In this document: positions 1 through 6,832 of the stretch, piece by piece
How the letters are laid out: every line of letters starts with the position of its first letter
How positions within the stretch are numbered: position 1 is the first letter of the stretch
NCBI GenBank assembly: GCA_946221035.1
Contig: CAMIME010000042.1
Coordinates: 1-20,658, forward strand
Direction: 5' to 3'
DNA from: an uncultured Campylobacter sp.
GTDB lineage: Bacteria; Actinomycetota; Actinomycetes; Mycobacteriales; Mycobacteriaceae
Length of the DNA stretch: 20,658 nucleotides
Notes under the pieces: generated by a model
Database searches by the model: none
The model's input: only the letters and a program-made list of their open reading frames with translations
What the model was told of the DNA's origin: nothing
Made by a program: the position numbers and the translations under genes

Positions 1-266
1 CTTGGTCGCCCTTCGGGCCTTGTTCGCCTTGGTCGCCCTTCGGGCCTTGTTCGCCTTGGTCGCCCTTCGGGCCTTGTTCGCCCTGGTTACCCTTGGGACC
101 TTGTTCGCCTTGCTCGCCCTGGTCACCCTTGTCGCCCTTGGGGCCCTGTGCGCCGGTCGCGCCGGTGTCGCCCTTGGGGCCTTGCTCGCCTTGGTCGCCC
201 TTGGGGCCTTGTGGGCCTGCGGGACCTTGTTCGCCTTGGTCGCCCTTCGGGCCCTGCTCGCCCGAA
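1..266 (-). repeat. Collagen-like triplet coding tract with exact 27-bp tandem repeats
   Basis: Positions 1-27, 28-54 and 55-81 are three identical 27-bp units, each encoding GEQGPKGDQ on the minus strand. Degenerate units continue to about 262. Every unit is a multiple of 9 bp, so gain or loss of units keeps the frame. The array continues past the window edge, so the true copy number is unknown. Confidence 0.92.
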
Positions 267-1885
267 GGCTTCTTCACCGGCACGCTCACAGCTACTTCGT
301 CAGTCGACCCGTCCACATACGTCACCACGACAACCGCGGGCTTGTCCCCCTCCGATGCGGTGTCGACAGGGTCTTTAAAGCTGAACTTCGTGTCATTAGG
401 GAGGCTGTTTGCATCGGCGATGTACTTCACCGCTTCTGGGGTGTCATTGACCTGTATCGCGGGAGCTGGGGAGAGGGCTTCTGGGGTGTACAAATCAGAT
501 TGGCGGGGATCAACTGGCACGCTCACGTTGACCACATCTTGCGACCCATCGGGATAAGTCACGGTCACCTGCGCGGCCTTGTCACCCGGAGATGAGGTAT
601 CCGGTGTCTTTTCGAACGCGAAAAGAGTTCCGGCGGGTAAGGTGTCAACTTCAACGTATTTTGCTGCGACAGGCTCCTCTTTCGTCTTCAGCCGCGGTGC
701 AGGGGAAGCTGGCTTGGGTTCGAACTGCTCCGCCTCGGTGAGATTAATTTTGCCGGGAGTAGGCGCCTTCACTACAAAGTCGGCGGCGTTATCGTTGGTG
801 TCAACCACATCCTTAGAACGCTGAATAGCGAAGCTCGCGCCGGTCACCTCTACGGGGTTTCCTTCCCAGGTTTTCTGGCCGCTATTGGTTGTGAACTTTC
901 CCCAGCCGACTGAGTCAGCGGGGTTCACTAGGGGTGTCCCCGGGTTCTGGGCCGGATCGAAGAGTTGCAGGCTGCCTCCGTCCGCGGTCAACTCGATCGG
1001 CCGGTTCAAGGTCGCAAAACCGGACGGCAAATTTTTGCCACTGGTGCGGTCTGCGTTATTCAGCGCGACCAGAAGGTACCCCTTGGCCGGAACGACCGCA
1101 GGCCCCACAATCTTGCGGTTTGCGCCGTACCACTGCTTGTCGTACAAGAACGTCCAACCGGAGACATCGACATCTTCCTCGCCTGCGTTGTAGAGCTCGA
1201 CGTAGTCGCGGTTGAATTTGGCGTCAGCGGCATTACCATTCGCATAGATCTCACTGATCGTGATTTGAGCGGGCTTCGTAGATTCCGTGGCCTGAACCTT
1301 CACGGAGGAGTTCTTCGGAGTCGGTTCAGCGACAATGAAGTCAACGGAGTTGTCGTCGGTATCAACTCCAACTTCCTTCCGTTGGACAGAGGTCTGGTTT
1401 CCGGTCTTACCTGCTGCCTTCGTTTCAGCCTTCGTTGCACTTCCCCAGCCGACTAGATCAACTGTTTCGCCCGACGAATTGAGAAGTGCCGCAATCGCAT
1501 CTGAGTTGCTGAAATTGAACTCTCGCTCGAGGTCCGGATTCTCAAGCGGGGAGCCTTCTTTTGCGGTGCCGGCACTTCCCTGGACCAGAAAGTAGCTCTT
1601 GGGCGGAATCGTGCCCTCTAGCTCGATTGTCTCTTGGAGGTTGTTCTTCGCCGAGAAGCGTTGAATGGTCCAACTCGCAAGGTTTACTGGCTGATCGGTC
1701 GGGTTGTACAGCTCAACGAAGTCGTTTAAGTACGTCGCACCCGAGTTGCCACCGCCGCCGTACACCTCATTAATGACGACGTTCGAGCCGTCCTTGGCAG
1801 CAAACGCAGTCGGAACAGAAACCGTACCGGCGGCGAGCGCGATGGCGAAGGACGCGCCCCAGATCCGGCGGGAAGATTGACGCAT
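1..1885 (-). CDS. Secreted lamin-tail / Rib-repeat / collagen-like surface protein, 3' end outside window
   Basis: Translated from ATG at 1885, this frame is open for 628 codons and runs off the window. GAAAGG at 1898-1893 is a good SD, 7 nt before the ATG. Residues 1-29 are a signal peptide (basic start, hydrophobic core, AFA before A30). Residues ~35-190 and ~207-392 are two lamin-tail domains, each with an I-x-E-x-Y...D(F/Y)VELYN motif and a later VGWG motif. Residues ~408-458 and ~486-537 resemble Rib surface-antigen repeats (LPxGT, PDTSxPGDK, VTYPDGS). From residue 542 the chain is continuous Gly-X-Y triplets, about 29 seen, mostly GEQGPKGDQ. Lamin-tail domains often accompany extracellular nucleases, and a nuclease gene lies near purS in C. 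glutamicum, so a nuclease domain or a wall anchor may follow outside the window; neither is seen. Base composition appears less GC-rich than the neighbours. Domain calls are firm; function is unknown. Confidence 0.85.
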   Translation of the reverse strand, partial: MRQSSRRIWGASFAIALAAGTVSVPTAFAAKDGSNVVINEVYGGGGNSGATYLNDFVELYNPTDQPVNLASWTIQRFSAKNNLQETIELEGTIPPKSYFLVQGSAGTAKEGSPLENPDLEREFNFSNSDAIAALLNSSGETVDLVGWGSATKAETKAAGKTGNQTSVQRKEVGVDTDDNSVDFIVAEPTPKNSSVKVQATESTKPAQITISEIYANGNAADAKFNRDYVELYNAGEEDVDVSGWTFLYDKQWYGANRKIVGPAVVPAKGYLLVALNNADRTSGKNLPSGFATLNRPIELTADGGSLQLFDPAQNPGTPLVNPADSVGWGKFTTNSGQKTWEGNPVEVTGASFAIQRSKDVVDTNDNAADFVVKAPTPGKINLTEAEQFEPKPASPAPRLKTKEEPVAAKYVEVDTLPAGTLFAFEKTPDTSSPGDKAAQVTVTYPDGSQDVVNVSVPVDPRQSDLYTPEALSPAPAIQVNDTPEAVKYIADANSLPNDTKFSFKDPVDTASEGDKPAVVVVTYVDGSTDEVAVSVPVKKPSGEQGPKGDQGEQGPAGPQGPKGDQGEQGPKGDTGATGAQGPKGDKGDQGEQGEQGPKGNQGEQGPKGDQGEQGPKGDQGEQGPKGDQ

Positions 1886-1892
1886 GAGAAAG

Positions 1893-1942
1893 CCTTTCGT
1901 GTCTGGACAAGTGGAATGCACAAATTGCACCGCCAAACTATC
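1893..1942 (-). promoter_or_regulatory. Candidate promoter and RBS of the surface-protein gene
   Basis: On the minus strand a GATAGTTT block (1942-1935) could hold a -10 box, with a predicted leader of roughly 40 nt ending in the GAAAGG ribosome site at 1898-1893. No convincing -35 is visible. The RBS is clear; the -10 is a guess. Confidence 0.35.
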
Positions 1943-2023
1943 CCGGTCCCTGAGAATTTGCCCGTGCGGAGGACAGGTTTTTCCTAGAATTCACACGGCG
2001 TTTACTTAGGTGGGATGTGGGTG

Positions 2024-2069
2024 GGGGGCCGGAGGTCGTCGATAAGCGTGAGCTGGCTTTTCGACGGCC
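2024..2069. repeat. Dispersed GTCGATAAGC repeat, copy A, forming a hairpin
   Basis: Positions 2024-2047 match 13705-13728 exactly over 24 bp. GGTCGTCGATAAGC (2034-2047) is followed, after an 8-nt loop, by GCTTTTCGACGGCC (2056-2069). In RNA 13 of 14 positions pair, including one G-U, with one U-U mismatch. The structure lies upstream of the purS -10 in the divergent gap. No T-tract follows on either strand, so it does not look like an ordinary terminator. Confidence 0.7.
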
Positions 2070-2099
2070 AAAGGTCAATGTCTGGCCGTCCGATATACT
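2063..2099 (+). promoter_or_regulatory. purSQL promoter with candidate operator
   Basis: TATACT at 2094-2099 is a good -10 box, predicting a start near 2106 and a ~40-nt leader before purS. The -35 region is covered by an inverted repeat, GACGGCC (2063-2069) and GGCCGTC (2084-2090), separated by 14 nt. Its position over the -35 suits an operator, but no regulator is known for it. The left arm is shared with the hairpin at 2034-2069, so the two structures would exclude each other. Confidence 0.5.
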
Positions 2100-2146
2100 G
2101 ACCTCGTTTTTCCAGTTCTTTTCGTCTCTGAATGCGAAGGATTCTC

Positions 2147-2377
2147 ATGGCACGAGTCGTTGTCAATGTCATGCCGAAGGCTGAAATTCTTGATCCGCAG
2201 GGCCAGGCCGTGCTGCGTGCGCTGGGTCGAATCGGGGTCGAGGGGGTGACCGATGTGCGCCAGGGTAAGCGGTTCGAGATCGAGGTCGATGACTCCGTGT
2301 CGGACGCTGAGCTGCAGCGCATGGCGGAGACGCTGCTGACCAACACCGTGATCGAGGACTTTGAGGTTGTGCGATGA
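2147..2377 (+). CDS. purS: Phosphoribosylformylglycinamidine synthase subunit PurS
   Basis: A 76-residue protein matching the small PurS subunit (usual length ~80). PurS bridges PurQ and PurL in the FGAM synthase complex, which converts FGAR, ATP and glutamine into FGAM in de novo purine synthesis in the cytosol. The sequence starts MARVVVNVMPKAEILDPQGQ, with the PurS-typical VxVxPKxxxLDPQG, a GVxxVRQGKxFEIE segment, and an ending in NTVIEDFEV. An in-frame ATG at 2132 lies upstream, but the SD GAAGGA (2136-2141) is 5 nt before ATG 2147, so 2147 was chosen. It is first in the purSQL operon; its stop overlaps the purQ start (ATGA). Confidence 0.95.
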   Translation: MARVVVNVMPKAEILDPQGQAVLRALGRIGVEGVTDVRQGKRFEIEVDDSVSDAELQRMAETLLTNTVIEDFEVVR

Positions 2378-3048
2378 GCGCAACCATCGGAGTCATCACT
2401 TTTCCTGGCACGCTCGACGACGTTGACGCGCTGCGCGCCGTCCGCCTCGCCGGTGCTGAGCCGCGCCAGCTTTGGCATGCCGACGACGACCTGACCGGCG
2501 TGGACGCTGTTGTGGTCCCTGGCGGGTTTTCGTACGGCGACTACCTGCGCTCTGGCGCGATCGCGGCGCAGGCCCCGATGATGGGTGCTGTCGTCGAGGC
2601 CGCCAAGAAGGGCATGCCGGTGCTGGGTATTTGCAACGGGTTCCAGATCCTCACTGAAGCTGGCCTGCTGCCTGGCGCGTTGACGCGAAACCAGAACCTC
2701 AACTTCCACTGCGTTGACACCTACCTCGAGGTTGCCAACACGGACACTGCGTGGACGAGCCAGCTCGGCGAGCGCATCTACGTGCCAGCCAAGCACGGTG
2801 AAGGCCGTTTCCAGGCAGCGCCGGACACGATCGAGGCGCTGGAGAAGGAGGGTCGCGTGGTGTTCCGCTACACGGACAACTTCAACGGCTCCATCAACGC
2901 GATCGCTGGCGTCACCAACGAGACCGGCCGGGTCGTCGGTCTGATGCCACACCCGGAGCACGCGATTGAGACGCTGACGGGTCCGTCGACCGACGGGCTG
3001 GGTCTGTTCACGTCCGTACTTGATTCCATCTCGAAGATCGGAGCGTAA
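2374..3048 (+). CDS. purQ: Phosphoribosylformylglycinamidine synthase glutaminase subunit PurQ
   Basis: A 224-residue class I glutamine amidotransferase, normal length for PurQ. It hydrolyses glutamine and passes ammonia to PurL for FGAM formation. Visible motifs are VITFPGTLDD at the N-terminus, GGFSYGDYLR at ~51-59, the nucleophile Cys87 in GICNGFQ, and the His193/Glu195 pair in PHPEHAIE. The whole catalytic triad is therefore intact. The start ATG at 2374 overlaps the purS stop by ATGA, which suggests translational coupling and matched subunit output. Only 4 nt separate its stop from the purL ATG. Confidence 0.97.
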   Translation: MSATIGVITFPGTLDDVDALRAVRLAGAEPRQLWHADDDLTGVDAVVVPGGFSYGDYLRSGAIAAQAPMMGAVVEAAKKGMPVLGICNGFQILTEAGLLPGALTRNQNLNFHCVDTYLEVANTDTAWTSQLGERIYVPAKHGEGRFQAAPDTIEALEKEGRVVFRYTDNFNGSINAIAGVTNETGRVVGLMPHPEHAIETLTGPSTDGLGLFTSVLDSISKIGA

Positions 3049-3052
3049 CCAT

Positions 3053-5329
3053 ATGGCCGTGCACAACGACACTGTTCAAAACGCATTTGATACGCCTGAG
3101 CTCGAGCAGCCGTACGCCGAGCTGGGGCTGAAGACGGACGAGTACGAAAAGATCAAGGCCATCCTCGGCCGCCGCCCGACCGACGCGGAACTCACCGTTT
3201 ACTCCGTGATGTGGTCCGAGCACTGCTCCTACAAGTCCTCGAAAACCCACCTGCGCTACTTCGGTCAGACCATGACCGAGGAAATGGCGTCGAAGATTCT
3301 CGCAGGTATCGGCGAGAACGCCGGCGTCGTGGACATCGGCGACGGCGATGCGGTGACCTTCCGCGTGGAAAGCCACAACCACCCGTCGTTCGTTGAGCCG
3401 TACCAGGGTGCTGCCACCGGTGTCGGCGGCATCGTCCGCGACATCATGGCCATGGGTGCCCGCCCGATCGCCGTGATGGACCAGCTGCGTTTCGGCGCCA
3501 TCGACGCACCCGACACGAAGCGCGTCCTGCCGGGCGTCGTCCACGGCATCGGCGGCTACGGCAACTGCCTGGGCCTGCCCAACATCGGCGGCGAAACCGT
3601 CTTCGACCCCGCGTACGCCGGCAATCCGCTGGTCAACGCGCTGTGCGTGGGCACGTTGAAGGTGGAGGACCTCCACCTCGCGTTCGCCTCCGGCACCGGG
3701 AACAAGGTCATCCTCTTCGGTTCCCGCACCGGCCTCGACGGCATCGGCGGTGTGTCCGTCCTTGGCTCCGCCACCTTCGAAGAGGGCGAAGAGCGCAAGC
3801 TCCCCGCGGTCCAGGTTGGCGACCCGTTCGCTGAGAAGGTCCTCATTGAGTGCTGCCTCGAGCTGTACAACGCCGGCGTTGTCGTGGGCATTCAGGACCT
3901 CGGTGGCGGCGGTCTGTCGTGCGCCACCTCGGAGCTCGCCGCAGCTGGCGACGGTGGCATGGTGGTCAACTTAGACGAGGTCCCGCTTCGCGCCGAGAAC
4001 ATGTCCGCCGCCGAGATCCTCGCCTCCGAGTCGCAGGAGCGGATGTGTGCGGTGGTGAGGCCGGAGGACGTCGATAAGTTCATGGCGATCTGCGCGAAGT
4101 GGGACGTGGGCGCGGCCGTCATCGGCGAGGTCACCTCCGACGCGGACCGCTTGCAGGTGTTCCACAACGGCGAGCTCGTGGTGGACGCGCCGCCTTCGAC
4201 TATCGACGAAGGCCCGGTTTACGAGCGCCCCTACGCCCGCCCCGCGTGGCTGGACGAGGTACAGGCGAACACCGAGATCAACACCGACGCCGACCTCAAA
4301 TCCACCTGGTTGGAGATGGTCGCTTCCCCCGCACTGTGCTCGCGCGACTTCATCACCGAACAGTACGACCGCTACGTTCGCGGCAACACCGTCCAGGCCA
4401 AGTACGCCAACTCCGGTGTGCTGCGCATCAACGAGGAAACGAACCGCGGCGTCGCAGTTTCCGCCGACGCGTCCGGGCGCTACACCTACCTCGACCCGAA
4501 CATGGGCGCGCGCCTGGCGCTGGCGGAGGCGTACCGCAACGTCGCCGTCACCGGCGCGACCCCGGTCGCCGTGACCAACTGCCTGAACTTCGGCTCGCCC
4601 GAAAACCCCGACGTGATGTGGCAGTTCCGCGAGGCAGTGCATGGGCTTGCCGACGGCTCCGCGGAACTCACCATCCCAGTTTCCGGCGGCAACGTCTCCT
4701 TCTACAACCAGACGGGAGACACCCCGATCCTGCCGACACCCGTCGTCGGCGTACTCGGTGTGATCGAAGACGCCTCCCAGGCGATCCCGCACGCCCTCAC
4801 CGGGTTGAACGAAGCAGCCACGCTGATTCTCCTCGGTGAGACGAAGCCGGAGTTCGGCGGCTCGGTGTGGCAGGACATCTCCGGCCAGGGCCTGTCCGGT
4901 CTGCCGCCGCAGGTCGACCTGGCCAACGAGGCTCGCCTGGCGGAGTTCCTCTCCGGCAACGCTTCCGGCATCGCCGCGGCCCACGACCTCTCGGAGGGCG
5001 GCCTGTCCCAGGCGGTGTTCGAGATGCTGCTGGGGTCTGACCTCGGCGCAGAACTCGACCTTGCCGCCGTGCACGAGGACGCGTTCACCGCGCTGTTCTC
5101 CGAGTCTGCATCCCGCGTACTGGTCGCCGTCACCCGCGACCGTGCCGACGCAGCCCTCGAACGCGCCGCGTCCCTCAACGTCCCGGCAGCAGTGATCGGT
5201 ACTACCAGCACCGATGGCGTCATCCGCTTCGCCGACGACGAGGTCGCGGTTGCTGAGCTCGCCGGCGCCTGGGCCGCGACGCTACCGAAGCACTTTGGTA
5301 CGGCTACCGCCCCGAACGCCGCGGTGTAG
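3053..5329 (+). CDS. purL: Phosphoribosylformylglycinamidine synthase large subunit PurL (small-PurL type)
   Basis: A 758-residue ATP-dependent synthetase subunit. The length fits the short PurL that works with separate PurS and PurQ rather than the ~1300-residue fused enzyme. The N-terminal part carries the WSEHCSYKSSK active-site stretch (His57) and ESHNHPSFVEPYQGA (~106-120). QDLGGGGLSCATSE and the later HDLSEGGLSQ mark the two paired synthetase halves typical of the PurM/PurL superfamily. ATG 3053 was chosen because GGAG at 3040-3043 is correctly spaced; an upstream in-frame start at 3020 lies inside purQ. It closes the purSQL operon and is followed by a hairpin terminator. The codons for RPEDVDK at 4058-4078 match the dispersed repeat family in 19 of 20 bases. 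Confidence 0.97.
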   Translation: MAVHNDTVQNAFDTPELEQPYAELGLKTDEYEKIKAILGRRPTDAELTVYSVMWSEHCSYKSSKTHLRYFGQTMTEEMASKILAGIGENAGVVDIGDGDAVTFRVESHNHPSFVEPYQGAATGVGGIVRDIMAMGARPIAVMDQLRFGAIDAPDTKRVLPGVVHGIGGYGNCLGLPNIGGETVFDPAYAGNPLVNALCVGTLKVEDLHLAFASGTGNKVILFGSRTGLDGIGGVSVLGSATFEEGEERKLPAVQVGDPFAEKVLIECCLELYNAGVVVGIQDLGGGGLSCATSELAAAGDGGMVVNLDEVPLRAENMSAAEILASESQERMCAVVRPEDVDKFMAICAKWDVGAAVIGEVTSDADRLQVFHNGELVVDAPPSTIDEGPVYERPYARPAWLDEVQANTEINTDADLKSTWLEMVASPALCSRDFITEQYDRYVRGNTVQAKYANSGVLRINEETNRGVAVSADASGRYTYLDPNMGARLALAEAYRNVAVTGATPVAVTNCLNFGSPENPDVMWQFREAVHGLADGSAELTIPVSGGNVSFYNQTGDTPILPTPVVGVLGVIEDASQAIPHALTGLNEAATLILLGETKPEFGGSVWQDISGQGLSGLPPQVDLANEARLAEFLSGNASGIAAAHDLSEGGLSQAVFEMLLGSDLGAELDLAAVHEDAFTALFSESASRVLVAVTRDRADAALERAASLNVPAAVIGTTSTDGVIRFADDEVAVAELAGAWAATLPKHFGTATAPNAAV

Positions 5330-5340
5330 CTCACCTGTAG

Positions 5341-5368
5341 CCCGCCACCTCCTCGGGGTGGCGGGTTT
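5341..5368. terminator. Terminator after purL
   Basis: CCCGCCACC (5341-5349) pairs perfectly with GGTGGCGGG (5357-5365) across a 7-nt loop, followed by TTT. It lies between convergent purL and the thioesterase gene. It ends purSQL, and may also act on transcripts from the other side. Confidence 0.85.
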
Positions 5369-5380
5369 CGTCATTCCCGG

Positions 5381-6388
5381 CTAATCCACCCGTTGCGCCG
5401 CCGGCAGCGGGGCGACCAGGGGCACCGGTTCGTACTGGCCGCGGAGGTCCTTGAGGGTCTGGGTGTGTTCCCAAAGCCGCTTGTCTTCCTCGGTGACCGG
5501 GGTGAAGGGGCGGGCTGGGAGGGGGTTGCCGTCGATGTCGGTGCCGATGTAGGTGAAGGTGGCGTGGATGGCGTCGACGAGGGCGTCGCGGCCCCCGCGG
5601 GGGTCACCGGCGCGCAGGTGGATTGAAGTGTGGATGGAACGGGAATCGGTCCTGGTGATGCGCGCGTCTACCTCGATGAGGTCGCCGATGTGGACCGGGT
5701 GGTAGAAGCGAATGCCGCCGGCGTAGACGGCGACGGTGCGCTCCCCGGTCCATTCCATGGTGCACGCCATGCCGGCTTGATCGATCCATTCCATGGCGGT
5801 GCCGCCGTGGACGTTGCCGCCCCAGTTCACGTCGGTGGGTTTTGCCAGGAAACGGTGGATAAGGCGCGGCGCGGTGGAGTCGTCGGTGTAGGTCTGCCGG
5901 GTCATCTCCTCCTCGATGGCCTTGCGCAGGCCGATGCGGGATTCGGCGGCCTCGGCGACGCGGCGCTCTTCGTCGTCGACGGGGACGAAGGTGGGCACGG
6001 CCATGGGGCGGCCGGTGTCGGGGTTTTTCGCCACGAACACGACGAGGCAATCGCAGGCGCGGGTGAACACGCCCTCGCGCGGGTCCGCACTCAACACCTC
6101 GTTGACAATGTGCATGGAGGATCGGCCGGTCATGGCGATGCGGGAGCGCACCTCCACAATGTGGCCGGAGGGAATGGGCCGGGTGAAGTGAATGTGGCCC
6201 ACGTATGCAGTGACGCAGTAGGTGCCGGACCACTGGGCGGCACAGGCGTAGGCGGCTTTGTCGATCCATTCGAGGACGCGGCCGCCGGAGACGCCGAGGG
6301 CACCGTGGTGCAGGACGTCGGTCGGGGCGGCCATGAAGCGTAGGGTGACGCGGGGTGAGCGCTCGGCGGGCACGGGTGTGTTCGGCAT
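5381..6388 (-). CDS. Acyl-CoA thioesterase, double hotdog
   Basis: A 335-residue protein with two tandem hotdog domains (~15-150 and ~178-310), as in BACH/YciA-type acyl-CoA hydrolases that release free fatty acid and CoA in the cytosol. The second domain has the canonical NWGGNVHGGTAMEWIDQAG helix motif. The first has HHGALGVSGGRVLEWIDKAA, lacking the Asn at the usual place, so one of the two sites may be weaker or structural; that is inferred from the family. ATG 6388 was preferred: TAAGGT at 6400-6395 sits 6 nt upstream as a -10 box, suggesting a leaderless message, and AAGG could alternatively serve as SD. A GTG at 6394 is another in-frame start. The gene is divergent from the SCP-like gene. 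The acyl substrate cannot be read from sequence. Confidence 0.88.
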   Translation of the reverse strand: MPNTPVPAERSPRVTLRFMAAPTDVLHHGALGVSGGRVLEWIDKAAYACAAQWSGTYCVTAYVGHIHFTRPIPSGHIVEVRSRIAMTGRSSMHIVNEVLSADPREGVFTRACDCLVVFVAKNPDTGRPMAVPTFVPVDDEERRVAEAAESRIGLRKAIEEEMTRQTYTDDSTAPRLIHRFLAKPTDVNWGGNVHGGTAMEWIDQAGMACTMEWTGERTVAVYAGGIRFYHPVHIGDLIEVDARITRTDSRSIHTSIHLRAGDPRGGRDALVDAIHATFTYIGTDIDGNPLPARPFTPVTEEDKRLWEHTQTLKDLRGQYEPVPLVAPLPAAQRVD

Positions 6389-6394
6389 GGTCAC

Positions 6395-6419
6395 ACCTTA
6401 ATATGCGCGGCGCTACCAT
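6395..6419. promoter_or_regulatory. Overlapping divergent promoters of thioesterase and SCP-like gene
   Basis: In the 39-bp gap, minus-strand TAAGGT (6400-6395) lies 6 nt before the thioesterase ATG. Plus-strand TACCAT (6414-6419) lies 8 nt before the SCP-like ATG at 6428. The two promoters must overlap in their -35 regions, so polymerase probably cannot occupy both at once. Both positions fit leaderless transcripts. Confidence 0.5.
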
Positions 6420-6427
6420 GGTCACCT

Positions 6428-6805
6428 ATGGCACAGAAGCAGGACCCGCTACTCACGCGCGAGGCGATCGAGGCGGTGAGGGGGTGGCTTGAGGGGGACA
6501 CGGAGCCGTCGAGAAGCGAGGTGGCGAATGCGTGCCGCAGAACGGCGCGCACGCTCGCCGAGGAACTGCCCGGGCACTCGGTGGAGCTCAGAGTGCCGCC
6601 GTTTGTCGCAGTACAGCTTGTCGACGGCCCCCGGCACACCCGCGGCACACCCCCCAACGTGGTGGAGATGAGCCCCAAGACGTGGTTGCGCCTGGCCACG
6701 GGCCTGACCACGTTCGAGGAAGAGTTGGAACGTGGCGCGGTGGACGCCTCCGGGTCGCGCGCGGGGGAGATCGCGGCGGGGCTTCCCGTGATTGCCCTGA
6801 ACTAG
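6428..6805 (+). CDS. SCP-like (sterol carrier family) protein, Rv0807-like
   Basis: A 125-residue protein resembling the small bacterial SCP orthologue family found just upstream of purF in mycolic-acid bacteria (Rv0807 in M. tuberculosis). It has an N-terminal helical stretch, LTREAIEAVRGWL, then an ELRVPPFVAVQ strand and a GTPPNVVEMSPKTWLRLATG segment, the part that resembles SCP-2 folds. No signal peptide or membrane segment is present, so it should be cytosolic. No SD precedes ATG 6428, but TACCAT ends 8 nt upstream. Its ligand and role are unknown; proximity to purF is conserved synteny rather than evidence of a purine function. Confidence 0.75.
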   Translation: MAQKQDPLLTREAIEAVRGWLEGDTEPSRSEVANACRRTARTLAEELPGHSVELRVPPFVAVQLVDGPRHTRGTPPNVVEMSPKTWLRLATGLTTFEEELERGAVDASGSRAGEIAAGLPVIALN

Positions 6806-6816
6806 TGGGCCTCGGT

Positions 6817-6832
6817 TACAGTGTGTGACGTG
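6817..6832 (+). promoter_or_regulatory. purF promoter, likely leaderless
   Basis: TACAGT at 6817-6822 fits a TANNNT -10 box and ends 7 nt before GTG 6830. A weak TTGCCC at 6792-6797 could be the -35 (19-bp spacer). No SD is found before any of the three candidate starts, which supports a leaderless message beginning at or next to GTG 6830. Confidence 0.45.

Noticed and set aside
1..262. Possible CRISPR array from regular repeats
   Set aside because: The repeats are contiguous with no spacers and keep a collagen reading frame.
2..595. Plus-strand open frame with Leu/Ala/Val-rich repeats opposite the collagen-like tract
   Set aside because: It is the mirror of the Gly-X-Y repeat coding on the minus strand; it has no SD, and its repeats follow from the 27-bp units.
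2034..2069. Hairpin upstream of purS read as a terminator or riboswitch
   Set aside because: No T-run on either strand, no gene ends here, and it lies upstream of the predicted purS transcript start. No purine-riboswitch core was recognised.
3971..5074. 367-codon minus-strand open frame opposite purL
   Set aside because: Typical long antisense frame in GC-rich coding DNA; it is Val/Gly/Arg-rich with no recognisable domain, while purL is intact on the other strand.
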